A stretch of 64,000 bases of DNA from Streptomyces fungicidicus (lineage in GTDB: Bacteria > Actinomycetota > Actinomycetes > Streptomycetales > Streptomycetaceae), in assembly GCF_003665435.1 (NCBI RefSeq), contig NZ_CP023407.1:2852001-2916000 (forward strand). The letters are read 5' to 3'. The notes under the pieces were generated by a model. It had not been told where the DNA came from. It saw only the letters and a list, made by a program, of their open reading frames with translations, and did no database searches. Each line of letters opens with the position of its first letter. The first letter of the stretch is position 1. Made by a program: the position numbers and the translations under genes. Of this stretch, positions 1-9,835 are shown one piece after another.

Positions 1-521
<521 letters not shown>

Positions 522-609
522 CCGACTCCGGTTCCGGGAGACGGGGGCGGGGGACGGGGGGCGGGGCGCGGCGGCCTGGGGGGCGCCGCGCCCCGTTCCG
601 CCGGGCGGA

Positions 610-2076
610 CTAGCGGTAGGCGGCGAACGCCTTCGTGAAGGCGAACCGGTCCTGGAGGATCGAGCTGCAGGTGGCGTCGGCGGACGGCTTGGCGCCGCCG
701 GGGCACTGCTGGTCGCGGGTGCCGGACCACATGGACAGCCCGCCGAGGCCCTTGGCCTCGGCGAAGTTCACCAGCTGGGTGGCGTCCTGGACCGTGAAGA
801 TCTCGGTGACGACGTCGTTGACGCCGATCATCGGGGTGACCGCGACCGTCTTCCAGGCGTCGGCGTCGCTCAGCCCGAGGACGCCCTTCAGCTGGGCCTG
901 GGTGGCGGTGGCGGCCTGCTCGGCGTAGGTGCCCATGTCGCCGCTGTACGCCGGTCCGTAGTCCATCGCCATGATGTTGACGGCGTCGATCCGTACGCCG
1001 TTCTTCCTGGCGTCGGCGAGCAGGTTCACTCCGTCCTGGGTGAGGCCTTCGGGCATCACCGGGAGCGTGAAGGAGACGTCCAGGTCCGGGTGGGCCTTCT
1101 GCAGCGCGGCGATCGCCTGGGCGCGACGGGTGTTGGCCGCCGCGTTCGGCAGGGCGCCGCCCTCGACGTCGAAGTCGACCTTGGTGAGCCGGTAGGCGCT
1201 CACGACCTTCTCGTACGCCGCGGTCAGCGCGTCCGCCGAGGCGCAGGTGGTGCCGAGTTCGGAGCCGGTCGCGCCGCCGAAGGAGACCCGGACGTCGCCG
1301 CCCCGGGCGCGCAGCGCGCCGATCTGTCCGGCCACCGCGTTGCCGCCGAGGTCGCCGACGCCGCCCCACTTGGGGGTGCAGCCGCCGCCGTCGGTGACGA
1401 AGGCGAGGTTGTAGTTCTCCACGCCGGTCGCCTCGGCGCTCGCGACCAGGTCGAAGGCGGGGAAGAGGGAGGTGTCGACGTACGGCGCGAAACCGGCCTC
1501 GGCGCCGGTCCCCGTGCCGGTGGTCGGGGTGGGTTCGGCCGTGGGCTCGGCGGTCGGTTCGGCGGTCCGGGTCGGTTCCCCGGTCGGGGCCGGCTCCGTG
1601 GTGGGGGCGGGGGCGTCGGTGGGGCGGCCACTGGGTTCGGGGGTGGCGCCGCCGTCCGCCGAACAGGTCGCGCCGTCGACCAGGCAACCGGTGGGGTCCC
1701 CGGTGCCCTTGGCGACGAAGCCGACGGTGACGGACTCGCCGGCGGCCAGGCCGTCGGTGTCCCACTTGGCGGCCCGTACGGTGACGTGCCGGCCGCTCAC
1801 CTGCGACTCGGCGTTCCACAGCGAGCCGAGTCCGGTGCCGGCCGGCAGGTCGAACTCCAGCTTCCAGTCCTTGTTCCGTTCGCCGCTGTTGTTGGTCACG
1901 ACGTACTGGGCGGTGTACCCGGTCGTCCACTCGCTGGTCTTGGTGTACGCGGCGCCGACGCCGGCCGCCTGGGCGGTGCCGGTGAACAGGAACGCGCCGC
2001 CGCCGGCCACGGCCGCGGCGACCACCGCGCCGATCGCCTTGTTCCTGCCGCTGACCCTGCGCCGGTGGGTGCTCAT
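610..2076 (-). CDS. Secreted chitinase: CBM2 plus GH18 catalytic domain
   Basis: A 488-residue exported enzyme. Residues 1-37 form a signal peptide with an arginine-rich start and a hydrophobic core ending at TAQAA. Residues about 40-140 are a CBM2-type carbohydrate-binding module with a C-terminal Cys pair (GCLVDGATC). A Thr/Pro/Glu-rich linker with TEP-like repeats covers about 145-195. The rest is a GH18 barrel with the catalytic signature VDFDVEGG, the acid/base Glu being about residue 305. It should cut chitin outside the cell. The ATG at 2076 was preferred to the longer frame because the signal peptide starts there. No DasR-type operator is visible upstream, unlike the LPMO gene at 28442. 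Confidence 0.9.
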   Translation of the reverse strand: MSTHRRRVSGRNKAIGAVVAAAVAGGGAFLFTGTAQAAGVGAAYTKTSEWTTGYTAQYVVTNNSGERNKDWKLEFDLPAGTGLGSLWNAESQVSGRHVTVRAAKWDTDGLAAGESVTVGFVAKGTGDPTGCLVDGATCSADGGATPEPSGRPTDAPAPTTEPAPTGEPTRTAEPTAEPTAEPTPTTGTGTGAEAGFAPYVDTSLFPAFDLVASAEATGVENYNLAFVTDGGGCTPKWGGVGDLGGNAVAGQIGALRARGGDVRVSFGGATGSELGTTCASADALTAAYEKVVSAYRLTKVDFDVEGGALPNAAANTRRAQAIAALQKAHPDLDVSFTLPVMPEGLTQDGVNLLADARKNGVRIDAVNIMAMDYGPAYSGDMGTYAEQAATATQAQLKGVLGLSDADAWKTVAVTPMIGVNDVVTEIFTVQDATQLVNFAEAKGLGGLSMWSGTRDQQCPGGAKPSADATCSSILQDRFAFTKAFAAYR

Positions 2077-2186
2077 CGCGTGCCTGCCTTCGTTGCCGTA
2101 CGGGGGGGGTGTGCGGCAGCACGCTAGCGATGCGGAACCGGACAAACTTCTTGATCCGGGAGGCCGTTGGGGATCTTAGGGTGCGC

Positions 2187-3599
2187 TTAAGGAAGGGATC
2201 GGGGACGGTTAAAGGATGCGGTCAGCCGGCTCGGTCCGCGGCGGCGGCGCACGGTTCCGCGGTGTCCGCGCCGCCGGGGCGCCCGCTCGCGTCCGTCGAG
2301 CTGGAGCCAGATCCGCACCTCGGTCCCGCCGAGCACGGACGAGCCGATCCGTACGTCCCCGCCGGTCGACTCGGCGAGCCGGCGCACGATGTCCAGGCCG
2401 AGCCCGGTGGAGCCGTCGCTGCCGGAGCCACGGCCGCGGGCCATCGCCCGCTCGGGGTCGGGTATGCCGGGGCCCGCGTCGGAGACCAGCACGATCACCG
2501 CGTCCTCGCCGTTGTGCACGTCGACCGCGAAGGCGGTGCCCTCTGCGGTGTGCCGGAAGACGTTGCCGAGCAGCGCGTCGAGGGCGGCGGCCAGGTCGGC
2601 ACGGGCCACGGGTATCCGCACCGGCCGGTCGGCGCCGGCCACCCGCCATTTGCGGCCCTCGTCCTCGGCGAGCGCCGACCAGAACGCCATCCGCTCGCGC
2701 ACCACCTCGGCCGCGTCACAGCCGGCGCCGGGTCCGGCGGCGGCCGTCTGCGGCTTGGCGTCCCGGGCGGTGCGGATGATGGTGTCCACCTCCCGCTCCA
2801 GCTGCTCCACCGCGGCCCGGGTCTGCTCGGCGGCCGGACCGTCCCCGAGGGAGGCGGCGTTGAGCCGCAGCACGGTCAGTGGTGTCCGCAGCCGGTGGGA
2901 CAGGTCGGCGGCCAGCTCCCGCTCGTTGGCCAGCAGCTGGACGACCTGGTCGGCCATGGAGTTGAACGCCACCGCCGCCAGCCGCAGTTCGTTCGGCCCC
3001 TCCTCGGGCACCCGCGCCCCCAGCTTCCCCTCCCCCAGTTCGTGCGCCCCCTCGACCAGCCGCTGCGCGGGCCGCACCATCCGCACGCCCAGCCGGTCGG
3101 CGACCGCGACGGAGCCGAGGATCAGCGCGACCCCGACCCCTGCGAGCACCGCCCAGGCCGTGCCGACGCCGTTGGTGACCTCGGACTCGGGGACGAACAC
3201 CTCGACCACGGCGATCTTGCCGGTGCTGAGCGCGACCGGCTGGAGGAGGGCCGAGCCGCCGGACACGGTGGAGGTGGAGGCCCGGCCCAGCTTCCGCACG
3301 GCGGCGATGTCCTCCGCGGCGGCCCGCCGCTCCCCGATGTCGAGGGCGCCGCTGCCGTCGCCCGCCGGGATGTGCACGGCCATCGCGGCGTCGGAGCCGG
3401 CCGAGGCGACGACCCGTTCGAGCTGGTCGCGGTCGGTGGTGATGGACAGCGCGGGGGCGACGGCCGCCGCCTCCCGTTCGGCGTTGGAGAAGGCGCGGTC
3501 GCGGGCCATCTCCCGGATGACCAGGCCGAGCGGCACCGCGAAGGCGACCACGACCATGGCGGTCACCGCCAGCGACACCTTCACCAGCGCCCATCTCAT
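2187..3599 (-). CDS. Sensor histidine kinase (HAMP, HisKA, HATPase)
   Basis: A 470-residue membrane kinase. TM1 covers about residues 7-29, followed by an extracytoplasmic sensor region of about 110 residues, TM2, and a HAMP linker. The phospho-acceptor motif LSHRLRTP has His at about residue 235. The ATPase domain shows an N box (NVFRHT) and a G1 box (DAGPGIPD). Its ATG overlaps the TGA of the upstream response regulator as ATGA (3596-3599), so the two are translationally coupled. The ATG at 3599 is preferred over an extended frame that would duplicate the regulator's coding DNA. The signal is unknown. The basic C-terminal tail of about 30 residues is not part of the fold. Confidence 0.92.
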   Translation of the reverse strand: MRWALVKVSLAVTAMVVVAFAVPLGLVIREMARDRAFSNAEREAAAVAPALSITTDRDQLERVVASAGSDAAMAVHIPAGDGSGALDIGERRAAAEDIAAVRKLGRASTSTVSGGSALLQPVALSTGKIAVVEVFVPESEVTNGVGTAWAVLAGVGVALILGSVAVADRLGVRMVRPAQRLVEGAHELGEGKLGARVPEEGPNELRLAAVAFNSMADQVVQLLANERELAADLSHRLRTPLTVLRLNAASLGDGPAAEQTRAAVEQLEREVDTIIRTARDAKPQTAAAGPGAGCDAAEVVRERMAFWSALAEDEGRKWRVAGADRPVRIPVARADLAAALDALLGNVFRHTAEGTAFAVDVHNGEDAVIVLVSDAGPGIPDPERAMARGRGSGSDGSTGLGLDIVRRLAESTGGDVRIGSSVLGGTEVRIWLQLDGRERAPRRRGHRGTVRRRRGPSRLTASFNRPRSLP

Positions 3600-4300
3600 C
3601 GCGACGGCTCCGCTCCGGGCGGCTCCAGCTTCACGCCGACGCCCCGCAGGGTGTGCAGATAGCGGGGCCGGGCGGCGGTCTCGCCCAGTTTCCGGCGCAG
3701 CCAGGAGAGATGGACGTCGATGGTCTGGTCGTCGCCGTAGGACTGCTGCCACACCTCGGCGAGCAGTTCCTTGCGGGGGACGACCACGCCGGGACGTCCT
3801 GCGAGGAAGGCGAGCAGGTCAAACTCACGCCGGGTCAGGTCGAGGCGTATGCCGTCCAGTTCGGCCTGGCGGCGCAGCGGGTCCACGGTCAGGCCGCCCA
3901 CCCGGATGACCGGGGAGGGCGCCGCCTCCCCTCCGCCGGCCCGCGCCCGGCGCAGCACGGCGGCCATCCGGGCCGAGAGGTGCTCCACCGAGAAGGGCTT
4001 GGTCAAGTAGTCGTCCGCACCGGCGTTGAGCAGCCGGACGATCTCCGTCTCGTCGTCCCGGGCGGTGGCGACTATCACCGGTACGTCGGTGATGCCGCGC
4101 AGCATCTTCAGGGCCTCGGAGCCGTCGAGATCGGGCAGTCCGAGGTCCAGGACGACCACGTCGAAACGGTGGTGGGCGACCTCGCGCAGCGCCTCCAGCG
4201 CCGTGCCCACGCTGCGCACGGTGTGCGAGGCGTCGGTGAGCTGCCGGATGAGCGCCGAGCGTACGAACTGGTCGTCCTCGACCACGAGAACACTTGCCAT
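3596..4300 (-). CDS. OmpR/PhoB-family response regulator
   Basis: A 234-residue two-component regulator. The receiver domain shows acidic residues E8, D9 and D10, the phospho-acceptor D52 (VVLDLGLPD), the conserved Thr/Ala region TARDDE and the switch lysine K101 (YLTKPF). The C-terminal winged helix contains the typical LTRREFDLLAFL and TIDVHLSWLRRKLG segments. It is the first gene of the pair and is coupled to the kinase by a 4-base overlap. The ATG at 4300 fits the usual start of receivers. Target genes cannot be deduced; the chitinase on the same strand downstream is a neighbour, not a proven target. Confidence 0.95.
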   Translation of the reverse strand: MASVLVVEDDQFVRSALIRQLTDASHTVRSVGTALEALREVAHHRFDVVVLDLGLPDLDGSEALKMLRGITDVPVIVATARDDETEIVRLLNAGADDYLTKPFSVEHLSARMAAVLRRARAGGGEAAPSPVIRVGGLTVDPLRRQAELDGIRLDLTRREFDLLAFLAGRPGVVVPRKELLAEVWQQSYGDDQTIDVHLSWLRRKLGETAARPRYLHTLRGVGVKLEPPGAEPSR

Positions 4301-4408
4301 GCGCCGCACCGTACGCCATGGCGGGCGGGCGGGTGCGGGCCTGTGGACAACTCCGGAGACCGCCGCAACCGCGACACCCCTGAGGGGATGAGGCAGTATG
4401 GGCCGACG

Positions 4409-4966
4409 ATGCGCAGAGGACTCGTACACGTACTGGCCTGGCTGCTCGCCACGGGCGCGGCGGTCACGCTGTCCTGGTGGGGTGTCAGCACGGTGATGAC
4501 GGGCACCGCCTACGACCCGCCGCGCGCCCTGCCCGTCGCGGCGGCCGACGCGGCCGACGAGCAGTCGCCGCCGGTGTCGTCGTCGACGCGGCGGCCGTCC
4601 GCGACGCCGAGTCCGAAGCCCTCGCGGGAGCCTCGGACGCCGTCGGCGGAACCTGACGAGGCGTCCACCGCACCGGACCCGGTCCCGTCCCCTTCCGTGT
4701 CCCGGTCGGCCGCTCCCCCGTCTCCCCCCGCCCCGACGGCCTCCGGCGACGTCAAGAGCTATGACACCGAGGGCGGCAGGGCCGTCTTCGACCTCGGCGA
4801 GACCTCCGCGTCGCTGGTGTCGGCGACGCCGGGCGCCGGCTGGTCGATGCAGGTGTGGAAGACGGAGACGTGGATCAGGGTGGAGTTCAGCTCGGGCGCG
4901 GACCGGGTGTCGGTCTTCTGCACCTGGCACGACGGCCCGCCGCGGGTGGAGATCGGCACGTACTGA
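4409..4966 (+). CDS. Membrane-anchored or secreted protein with Pro/Ser-rich stalk
   Basis: A conserved hypothetical protein of 185 residues if translated from the ATG at 4409; an in-frame ATG at 4388 is possible. An N-terminal hydrophobic segment (about residues 5-30) is either a signal anchor or an uncleaved signal peptide. It is followed by a Pro/Ser/Thr-rich extended stalk (about 45-115) and a compact C-terminal domain of about 70 residues ending SVFCTWHDGPPRVEIGTY. The gene is divergent from the response regulator with about 108 bases between starts, so regulation by that two-component system is possible. No enzymatic motif is seen. Confidence 0.75.
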   Translation: MRRGLVHVLAWLLATGAAVTLSWWGVSTVMTGTAYDPPRALPVAAADAADEQSPPVSSSTRRPSATPSPKPSREPRTPSAEPDEASTAPDPVPSPSVSRSAAPPSPPAPTASGDVKSYDTEGGRAVFDLGETSASLVSATPGAGWSMQVWKTETWIRVEFSSGADRVSVFCTWHDGPPRVEIGTY

Positions 4967-4975
4967 CGGGCTTCG

Positions 4976-5836
4976 TCAGCGGAACACGGACGCGGGTGGC
5001 GCGGGTGACGCGACGGCCGCCAGGTCCGTCACGGGGGCGGCCCCGCCGGTGAAGTCGAGGAGTTCCCTGCCGTGCTGGACCCGGCCGGACTGCGGGTCGG
5101 ACGCCGCCCTGCGGGTCAGCTCGGCGATCGGCAGGGGTGCGTCGGAGGCGACCAGGACGGCGTTGCCGAAGCGTTTGCCGCGCAGCACCGCGGGGTCGGC
5201 GATCAGCGCGAGTTCGGCGAACCGGGCGGCGGCGGTGGCGATCTGGCCGCGCAGATGCGCGAGCGGCGACCCGTCGGCGAGGTTGGCGGCGTACACCCCG
5301 CCCGGGGCGAGGGCCCTGCGGACCTCGTCGAGGAACTCGGCCGAGGTGAGGTGGGCAGGGGTGCGGGCCCCGCTGAAGACGTCGGCGACGACGAGTCCGG
5401 CCCAGCCGTCGGGCACCTTGGCGAGCCCTTCGCGGGCGTCGGCCGTACGGACCCGGATGCGTGCCTTCGCGTCCAGCGGGAGTTCCCGCCGGACCAGGCG
5501 CACCAGCGCGGCGTCCCGTTCGACGATCTGCTGGGTGGAGCGGGGGCGGGTCGCGGCGACGTACCGGGCGAGGGTGAAGGCGCCGCCGCCGAGGTGCACT
5601 GCCTGCAGGGGCTTGCCGGGCGGGGCGACGAGGTCGACGACGTGCCCGAACCGGCGCTGGTACTCGAAGGAGAGGTGGGTCGGATCGTCGAGGTCGACGT
5701 GCGACTGCGGCGCGTCGTCGATCAGCAGCGTCCAGGCCCGCGACCGCTCCCGGTCGGGAACGAGCCGCGCGAGCCCGCCGTCCACCTGCTCGACCACGGC
5801 CTCCGCCCCACGCCCACCACTACGCGCCCTTCCCAT
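4976..5836 (-). CDS. Spermidine synthase-like methyltransferase-fold protein
   Basis: A 286-residue protein with the Rossmann fold of the spermidine synthase/SAM methyltransferase superfamily. The glycine-rich nucleotide motif AVHLGGGAFTLARYV is followed by an acidic residue at the next strand (VERDAALV) and the motif LVVADVFSGARTP. It has no transmembrane helices, unlike Streptomyces fusions with a transporter domain. Many actinobacterial members of this group lack proven aminopropyltransferase activity, so the substrate is left open. It is convergent with the gene ending at 4966, with 9 bases between them. Confidence 0.8.
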   Translation of the reverse strand: MGRARSGGRGAEAVVEQVDGGLARLVPDRERSRAWTLLIDDAPQSHVDLDDPTHLSFEYQRRFGHVVDLVAPPGKPLQAVHLGGGAFTLARYVAATRPRSTQQIVERDAALVRLVRRELPLDAKARIRVRTADAREGLAKVPDGWAGLVVADVFSGARTPAHLTSAEFLDEVRRALAPGGVYAANLADGSPLAHLRGQIATAAARFAELALIADPAVLRGKRFGNAVLVASDAPLPIAELTRRAASDPQSGRVQHGRELLDFTGGAAPVTDLAAVASPAPPASVFR

Positions 5837-5883
5837 TCCCCCATTGTCCCAGGCGGTGGACCGAGCTTCTCCGGCGGAGACTC

Positions 5884-5930
5884 AGCCCCTCCGGCGCTTG
5901 AGGAGCGGGGGTCCGGGGGCAGAGCCCCCG
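5884..5930. repeat. GC-rich intergenic hairpin element
   Basis: A stretch of about 47 bases beginning AGCCCCTCCGGCGCTTGAGG and ending GGGGGCAGAGCCCCC, between two minus-strand genes. The second half folds as a stem (GGGGGC...GCCCCC). From memory, this sequence type is a dispersed intergenic repeat in Streptomyces. Only one clear copy is seen in the window. Confidence 0.5.
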
Positions 5931-5972
5931 TGAGTGACGGGAACGGGTAAGGGCGGCGGGGGCGACAACCCC

Positions 5973-6371
5973 TCACGAACGCCCGTCCGCCGCCTCGATC
6001 ATCCGCTGCGCCTCGTCCAGCGCCTCCCGCAGAACCGCGGGATCCGTCGCCGGCTCAGCCTCCCCCGGCGGCAGCAACCAGTCCGCCCCGTCCGCCGAGG
6101 ACTCCGGCGCGAGTCTCAGCCCCCGGCCGTCCGTCTCCGTACACGTGCTTCCCGGCACGTCCCAGCCCGCCGCCGTCCCCGGCGGCACCAGGAAGCCGAG
6201 GGTGTCGCACCCGTCGTCGTGCAGCACCGGCCCCACCGCGTCCCCGGCTCCGCGCCGAAGGATGTCGACCGCCTCCAGACCCTGCCTCGCCGGAACCGTG
6301 ACCACGTCACACTCCGTATCCGGAAGCTCCGACGAAGAATCCTTGCTCCGACTGCTCCGACTGGTCATCAT
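5973..6371 (-). CDS. Small primase-like conserved protein
   Basis: A hypothetical protein of 132 residues from the ATG at 6371, which has a GGAGG site 7 bases upstream and a promoter at 6404-6433; an ATG at 6473 lacks both. It has the recurrent layout CDVVTVPARQGLE, GPVLHDDGCDTLGFLVPPGT and LRLAPE, then a short tail with WLLPP. This resembles the core of small Streptomyces proteins annotated as bifunctional primase/polymerase-like, though it is far too short to be a working primase. The gene at 14545 is a longer relative by the same pattern. It is divergent from the XRE/TPR regulator at 6628. Function unknown. Confidence 0.65.
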   Translation of the reverse strand: MMTSRSSRSKDSSSELPDTECDVVTVPARQGLEAVDILRRGAGDAVGPVLHDDGCDTLGFLVPPGTAAGWDVPGSTCTETDGRGLRLAPESSADGADWLLPPGEAEPATDPAVLREALDEAQRMIEAADGRS

Positions 6372-6403
6372 CCCGGCCTCCACCACACGCACAGGACCCT
6401 CGG

Positions 6404-6433
6404 TACACAGAGCCCAACGAGCCGGAACGTCAA
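6404..6433 (-). promoter_or_regulatory. Probable promoter of the small primase-like gene
   Basis: Read on the minus strand, TTGACG (6433-6428) is followed after 18 bases by TGTGTA (6409-6404). A start near 6396 would leave a leader of about 25 bases before the GGAGG site and the ATG at 6371. This is a vegetative (HrdB-like) pattern. Confidence 0.5.
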
Positions 6434-6627
6434 CAGCTACGCCGAAAGTCCGCCGCAAAGGATGGCAGTTCATGGCAGATCACGGACGACATATCCGGAT
6501 TGTTGCCAAACTCCGCGTGGTGACTCCGTCACAGCAGGTACGTTCTAGCCCGCCGGAAACAGGGAAGCACACGGACAACTCACCCCGAATCCGGCATGGT
6601 TCGACGGTTCGCAGAGAGGACCCGGCC

Positions 6628-8076
6628 ATGGCGTCGTCAACGGTGCCCTCGTCCCAGCCCCATCGGCCCCCGCGGCCGAACCTCGTCTTCCGGCGACTGC
6701 GCGGACCGCGCTCGCCGGCCGAGTTCGCCGCGGCGGTCCGCCGGGCCGCCCGCGACATCGGCGAGCGGGTCAGCTGTGACGCTCGGTACGTGCACCGGGT
6801 TGAGGCGGGCGAGATCCGCTGCCCCAACTACGCCTACGAACGGGTGTTCCTGCACATGTTCCCCGGCCGCACGCTGACCGACCTGGGCTTCGCGCCCCGC
6901 TCGTCGGTCCGCGGGCGCGGGGCTCGGGCCGCCGGGGACCCACCCCCGGCCCCCACCGAGAACCCGGCGAACGCCACGAGTGAGAACAGCGGGGCGTACG
7001 GGCCGTATGGGACGCAGGACCGGTACGACACGTACGACACGCACGACCACGAGGAGAGCGACGTGCTGCGTCGCGCATTCATGACCGGCGGGGGCGCCAC
7101 GGTGGCCGCCGCCTCGCTGAACCCCTACGGGCTCGCCCCGGACGCCTCGGCGCCACAGCGCGCCGTACGCCGCGCGGGCGCGAGCGACGCGGGCGCCCTG
7201 GAGGAAGCCGTCCGCCAGATCCGGCTGCTGGACGACCGGCACGGGGCGGACGGGCTGTACCGCCGCGCGGCGGCGCCCCTGCGCGCCGCCTACGCGCTGC
7301 TGGACGCGGGGACGACCCGGCAGCGGACGGCGGACCGGCTGTACTCGGGCGCCGGTGAACTGGCCATCTCGGTGGGATGGCTGGCGCACGACTCGGGCCG
7401 CTTCGACGACGCGCGCTCGCACTACGCGGAGGCGCTGGCGACCGCGAGGGTGACGGGCGATCCGGGAGTGGAGGCGCACGCCTTCTGCAACACGGCGTTC
7501 CTCGCGCGGGACACCGGCCGGCCGCGGGAGGCGGTGCGGGCGGCGCAGGCCGCACAGCGGGTGGCCCGGCCGCTGGGTTCGCCCCGGCTGATGTCGCTGC
7601 TGGCGCTGCGGGAGGCGGGCGGCTGGGCGGGGCTCGCCGACCGCACGGGGTGCGAGCAGGCGCTGGTCCGCGCGGGGGCCTACTTCGAACGCGGGCCGTC
7701 GGAGGCGGACCCGGAGTGGATGTCCTTCTACGGCGAGGCGGAGCTGGAGGGGCTGGAGGCGCAGTGCTGGTCCACCCTGGGCGACTGGCCGCGGGCCGCA
7801 CGGCACGCGCGCCGGGCGGCGGAGCTCCAGGACCCGCACTTCACCCGCAACATCGCGCTGTACACGGCCGAGCTGGCGGACGACCTCGCGCGCGGGGGCC
7901 GGCCGGACGAGGCGGCGGAGGCCGGGATGCGGGTGCTGGACCTGTTGAACGAGGTGCAGTCCTCCCGGGTGCGCACGATGCTGGCGGGCACCAGCCGCGT
8001 CCTGCTCCCCCACCGCCGCGCCTCAGGAGTGTCGGCCTTCCTCGACCGCCACGGCACCCCACCCAGAACCGTCTAG
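6628..8076 (+). CDS. XRE-type regulator with TPR region (NsdA-like)
   Basis: A 482-residue protein. An N-terminal helix-turn-helix region (about residues 25-75) includes [20 protein letters not shown] followed by [20 protein letters not shown] low-complexity Gly/Tyr/Asp hinge follows, and then the motif [19 protein letters not shown], which looks like a signal anchor but sits inside the protein. The C-terminal 300 residues are Ala/Arg-rich helical repeats of TPR type. The layout matches the Streptomyces NsdA/NsdB family, which affects sporulation and antibiotic production. By remembered position it is a paralogue rather than nsdA itself. The ATG at 6628 has GAGAGGA about 7 bases upstream. Confidence 0.8.
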   Translation: MASSTVPSSQPHRPPRPNLVFRRLRGPRSPAEFAAAVRRAARDIGERVSCDARYVHRVEAGEIRCPNYAYERVFLHMFPGRTLTDLGFAPRSSVRGRGARAAGDPPPAPTENPANATSENSGAYGPYGTQDRYDTYDTHDHEESDVLRRAFMTGGGATVAAASLNPYGLAPDASAPQRAVRRAGASDAGALEEAVRQIRLLDDRHGADGLYRRAAAPLRAAYALLDAGTTRQRTADRLYSGAGELAISVGWLAHDSGRFDDARSHYAEALATARVTGDPGVEAHAFCNTAFLARDTGRPREAVRAAQAAQRVARPLGSPRLMSLLALREAGGWAGLADRTGCEQALVRAGAYFERGPSEADPEWMSFYGEAELEGLEAQCWSTLGDWPRAARHARRAAELQDPHFTRNIALYTAELADDLARGGRPDEAAEAGMRVLDLLNEVQSSRVRTMLAGTSRVLLPHRRASGVSAFLDRHGTPPRTV

Positions 8077-8666
8077 TCCAAGTGCCCCGTCTCGTTCCAG
8101 CTCTCGATCGCCGGCTCCCCGTACGCCCACCCGAGCACCGACAGCGACGTCGGGTTCAGCCGGATACGCGCCGCGAAATCGAGCGGCAGCCCCAGCCACC
8201 GCGCCCCGATGGAACGCAGCACATGCCCGTGCGCGAACACCAGCACGTCCCGCTCACCGGAGCGCGCCCACTCCACCACCTCGTCCGCACGAGCGGTCAG
8301 CTCCGCCAGCGACTCCCCCTCGGGAACCCCGTCGCGCCAGATCAGCCACCCCGGCCGCACCGCCTGTATCTCCGCCGGCGTCATGCCCTCGTACGCCCCG
8401 TAGTCCCACTCCATGAGCGTGTCCCAGGTCTCCGCGCGCTCACCGAAGCCGGCCAGCTCGCAGGTCTCCCGCGCGCGTGACAGCGGGCTGGTGCGCACCT
8501 CGACGCCGGCCAGCCCGTCGTACGGCGCCCGGTGCAGCCGCTCGCCGAGCAGCTTGGCGCCGCGACGGCCCTCCTCGAGGAGCGGCACATCGGTCCTCCC
8601 GGTGTGCTTGCCGGACAGCGACCACTCGGTCTGTCCGTGCCGGGCCAGCAGGATGCGCGGTGCCAT
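8073..8666 (-). CDS. Histidine phosphatase family protein (phosphoglycerate mutase-like)
   Basis: A 197-residue cytoplasmic phosphatase. The RHG signature [10 protein letters not shown] places the phospho-acceptor His at residue 10. The partner residues follow: Arg in [10 protein letters not shown], Glu in [11 protein letters not shown] and the second catalytic His in [11 protein letters not shown]. This set is typical of broad-specificity acid phosphatases and phosphoglycerate-mutase-like enzymes; the substrate cannot be read. The ATG at 8666 begins the conserved first strand, and the longer frame adds 72 non-conserved residues. It ends 4 bases inside the end of the convergent regulator gene (8073-8076). 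Confidence 0.9.
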   Translation of the reverse strand: MAPRILLARHGQTEWSLSGKHTGRTDVPLLEEGRRGAKLLGERLHRAPYDGLAGVEVRTSPLSRARETCELAGFGERAETWDTLMEWDYGAYEGMTPAEIQAVRPGWLIWRDGVPEGESLAELTARADEVVEWARSGERDVLVFAHGHVLRSIGARWLGLPLDFAARIRLNPTSLSVLGWAYGEPAIESWNETGHLD

Positions 8667-8863
8667 GGGAGGACCTTGACCTTCCAGGAGAAAATTCGCA
8701 GGCGGAACTCCTCCATCATCGCGCACCCCTCCGGCGGGCAACCCGGGGGGCGATCTTCGCGTCTCACAGGGCCGAGGGCGTGTCACGGGGGACGCGCGCA
8801 CACCGTAGAGTGGCTGGCCGCCGACGGAGCGCCGCGCGAGGACGTAGTAGGGGGAGCGATCGG

Positions 8864-9835
8864 ATGCCGCACACCGAGACACCGGGCACCGAGGTCGCCC
8901 AGTCGCCCCGGCTGCGCTGGTGGACGGAGCTGCCGCTCATCGTGCTGGTGTACGCCTGCTACTCGGCGGGCCGGCTGGTCGTCCGGGGCGACGTCTCCGA
9001 CGCCGTCGACCACGGCCTGGCGATCCTGCGCATCGAGAAGGCGCTGTACCTCAACGCCGAGCACCCGCTGAACCGGCTCTTCACCCGTGAGCCGTGGCTC
9101 GGGATACCGGCCGACTTCTGGTACGCGTCCCTGCACTACCTGGTGACCCCGGCGATCCTCGTCTGGCTCTTCCGGTCCCGCGCCGTGCACTACCGCGCCG
9201 CCCGCACCTGGCTGATGACGTCCACCTTCATCGGCCTGATCGGCTTCACGCTGCTGCCCACCTGCCCGCCCCGGCTGCTCGACGCGAGCCACGGCTTCGT
9301 CGACACGATGGCGTACTACAGCTCGTACGGCTGGTGGGGCGGCGAGGCGAGCGCCCCGCGCGGGCTCGGCGGGATGACCAACCAGTACGCGGCGATGCCG
9401 AGCCTGCACGTGGGCTGGGCGCTGTGGTGCGGTGTGATCCTGTGGCGGTACGGGCGCTCGCGCTGGACGAAGACGGCCGCCGTGGTCTACCCGCTGGTGA
9501 CCACGATCGTGGTGATGGGCACCGCGAACCACTACTTCCTCGACGCGGCGGCGGGCGCCGCGGTCATGGGCGCCGGTCTGCTGCTGGCGCCGTTCGTGAC
9601 GCGGTACGCGGACCGGGCGAAGGCCCGCTTCCTGCCCCGCCCGGCAGCCGTCCCGGCGGCCGTCCCGGCCGACTCCGCCGTCACTGGTTCCCCGATTGTC
9701 AGTGCCGGATGCCAGACTTCCGCGGGTGAGCGATTTCCACGGCAGCGGCACCCCGAGCCACGGTACGGAGCAGGGACCGAACCGGGTGCCTCCCCCTCGG
9801 ACGCGGGAGAAGGCGCTCCGGCAACGGCTCGCTGA
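8864..9835 (+). CDS. PAP2-family integral membrane phosphatase
   Basis: A 323-residue membrane protein with about six hydrophobic segments. It has the phosphatase signature of the inositol-phosphorylceramide-synthase/aureobasidin-resistance branch of PAP2 enzymes: TCPPRLL, then [11 protein letters not shown] (the SLH His) and later [10 protein letters not shown] (the general His with Asp). It probably acts on a lipid or lipid-linked phosphate at the membrane. The last 65 residues are Pro/Ala-rich and overlap the next gene by 110 bases. The ATG at 8864 follows GGGGGAG. The long overlap suggests translational coupling to the nuclease gene or a mis-set start of that gene. Confidence 0.88.
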   Translation: MPHTETPGTEVAQSPRLRWWTELPLIVLVYACYSAGRLVVRGDVSDAVDHGLAILRIEKALYLNAEHPLNRLFTREPWLGIPADFWYASLHYLVTPAILVWLFRSRAVHYRAARTWLMTSTFIGLIGFTLLPTCPPRLLDASHGFVDTMAYYSSYGWWGGEASAPRGLGGMTNQYAAMPSLHVGWALWCGVILWRYGRSRWTKTAAVVYPLVTTIVVMGTANHYFLDAAAGAAVMGAGLLLAPFVTRYADRAKARFLPRPAAVPAAVPADSAVTGSPIVSAGCQTSAGERFPRQRHPEPRYGAGTEPGASPSDAGEGAPATAR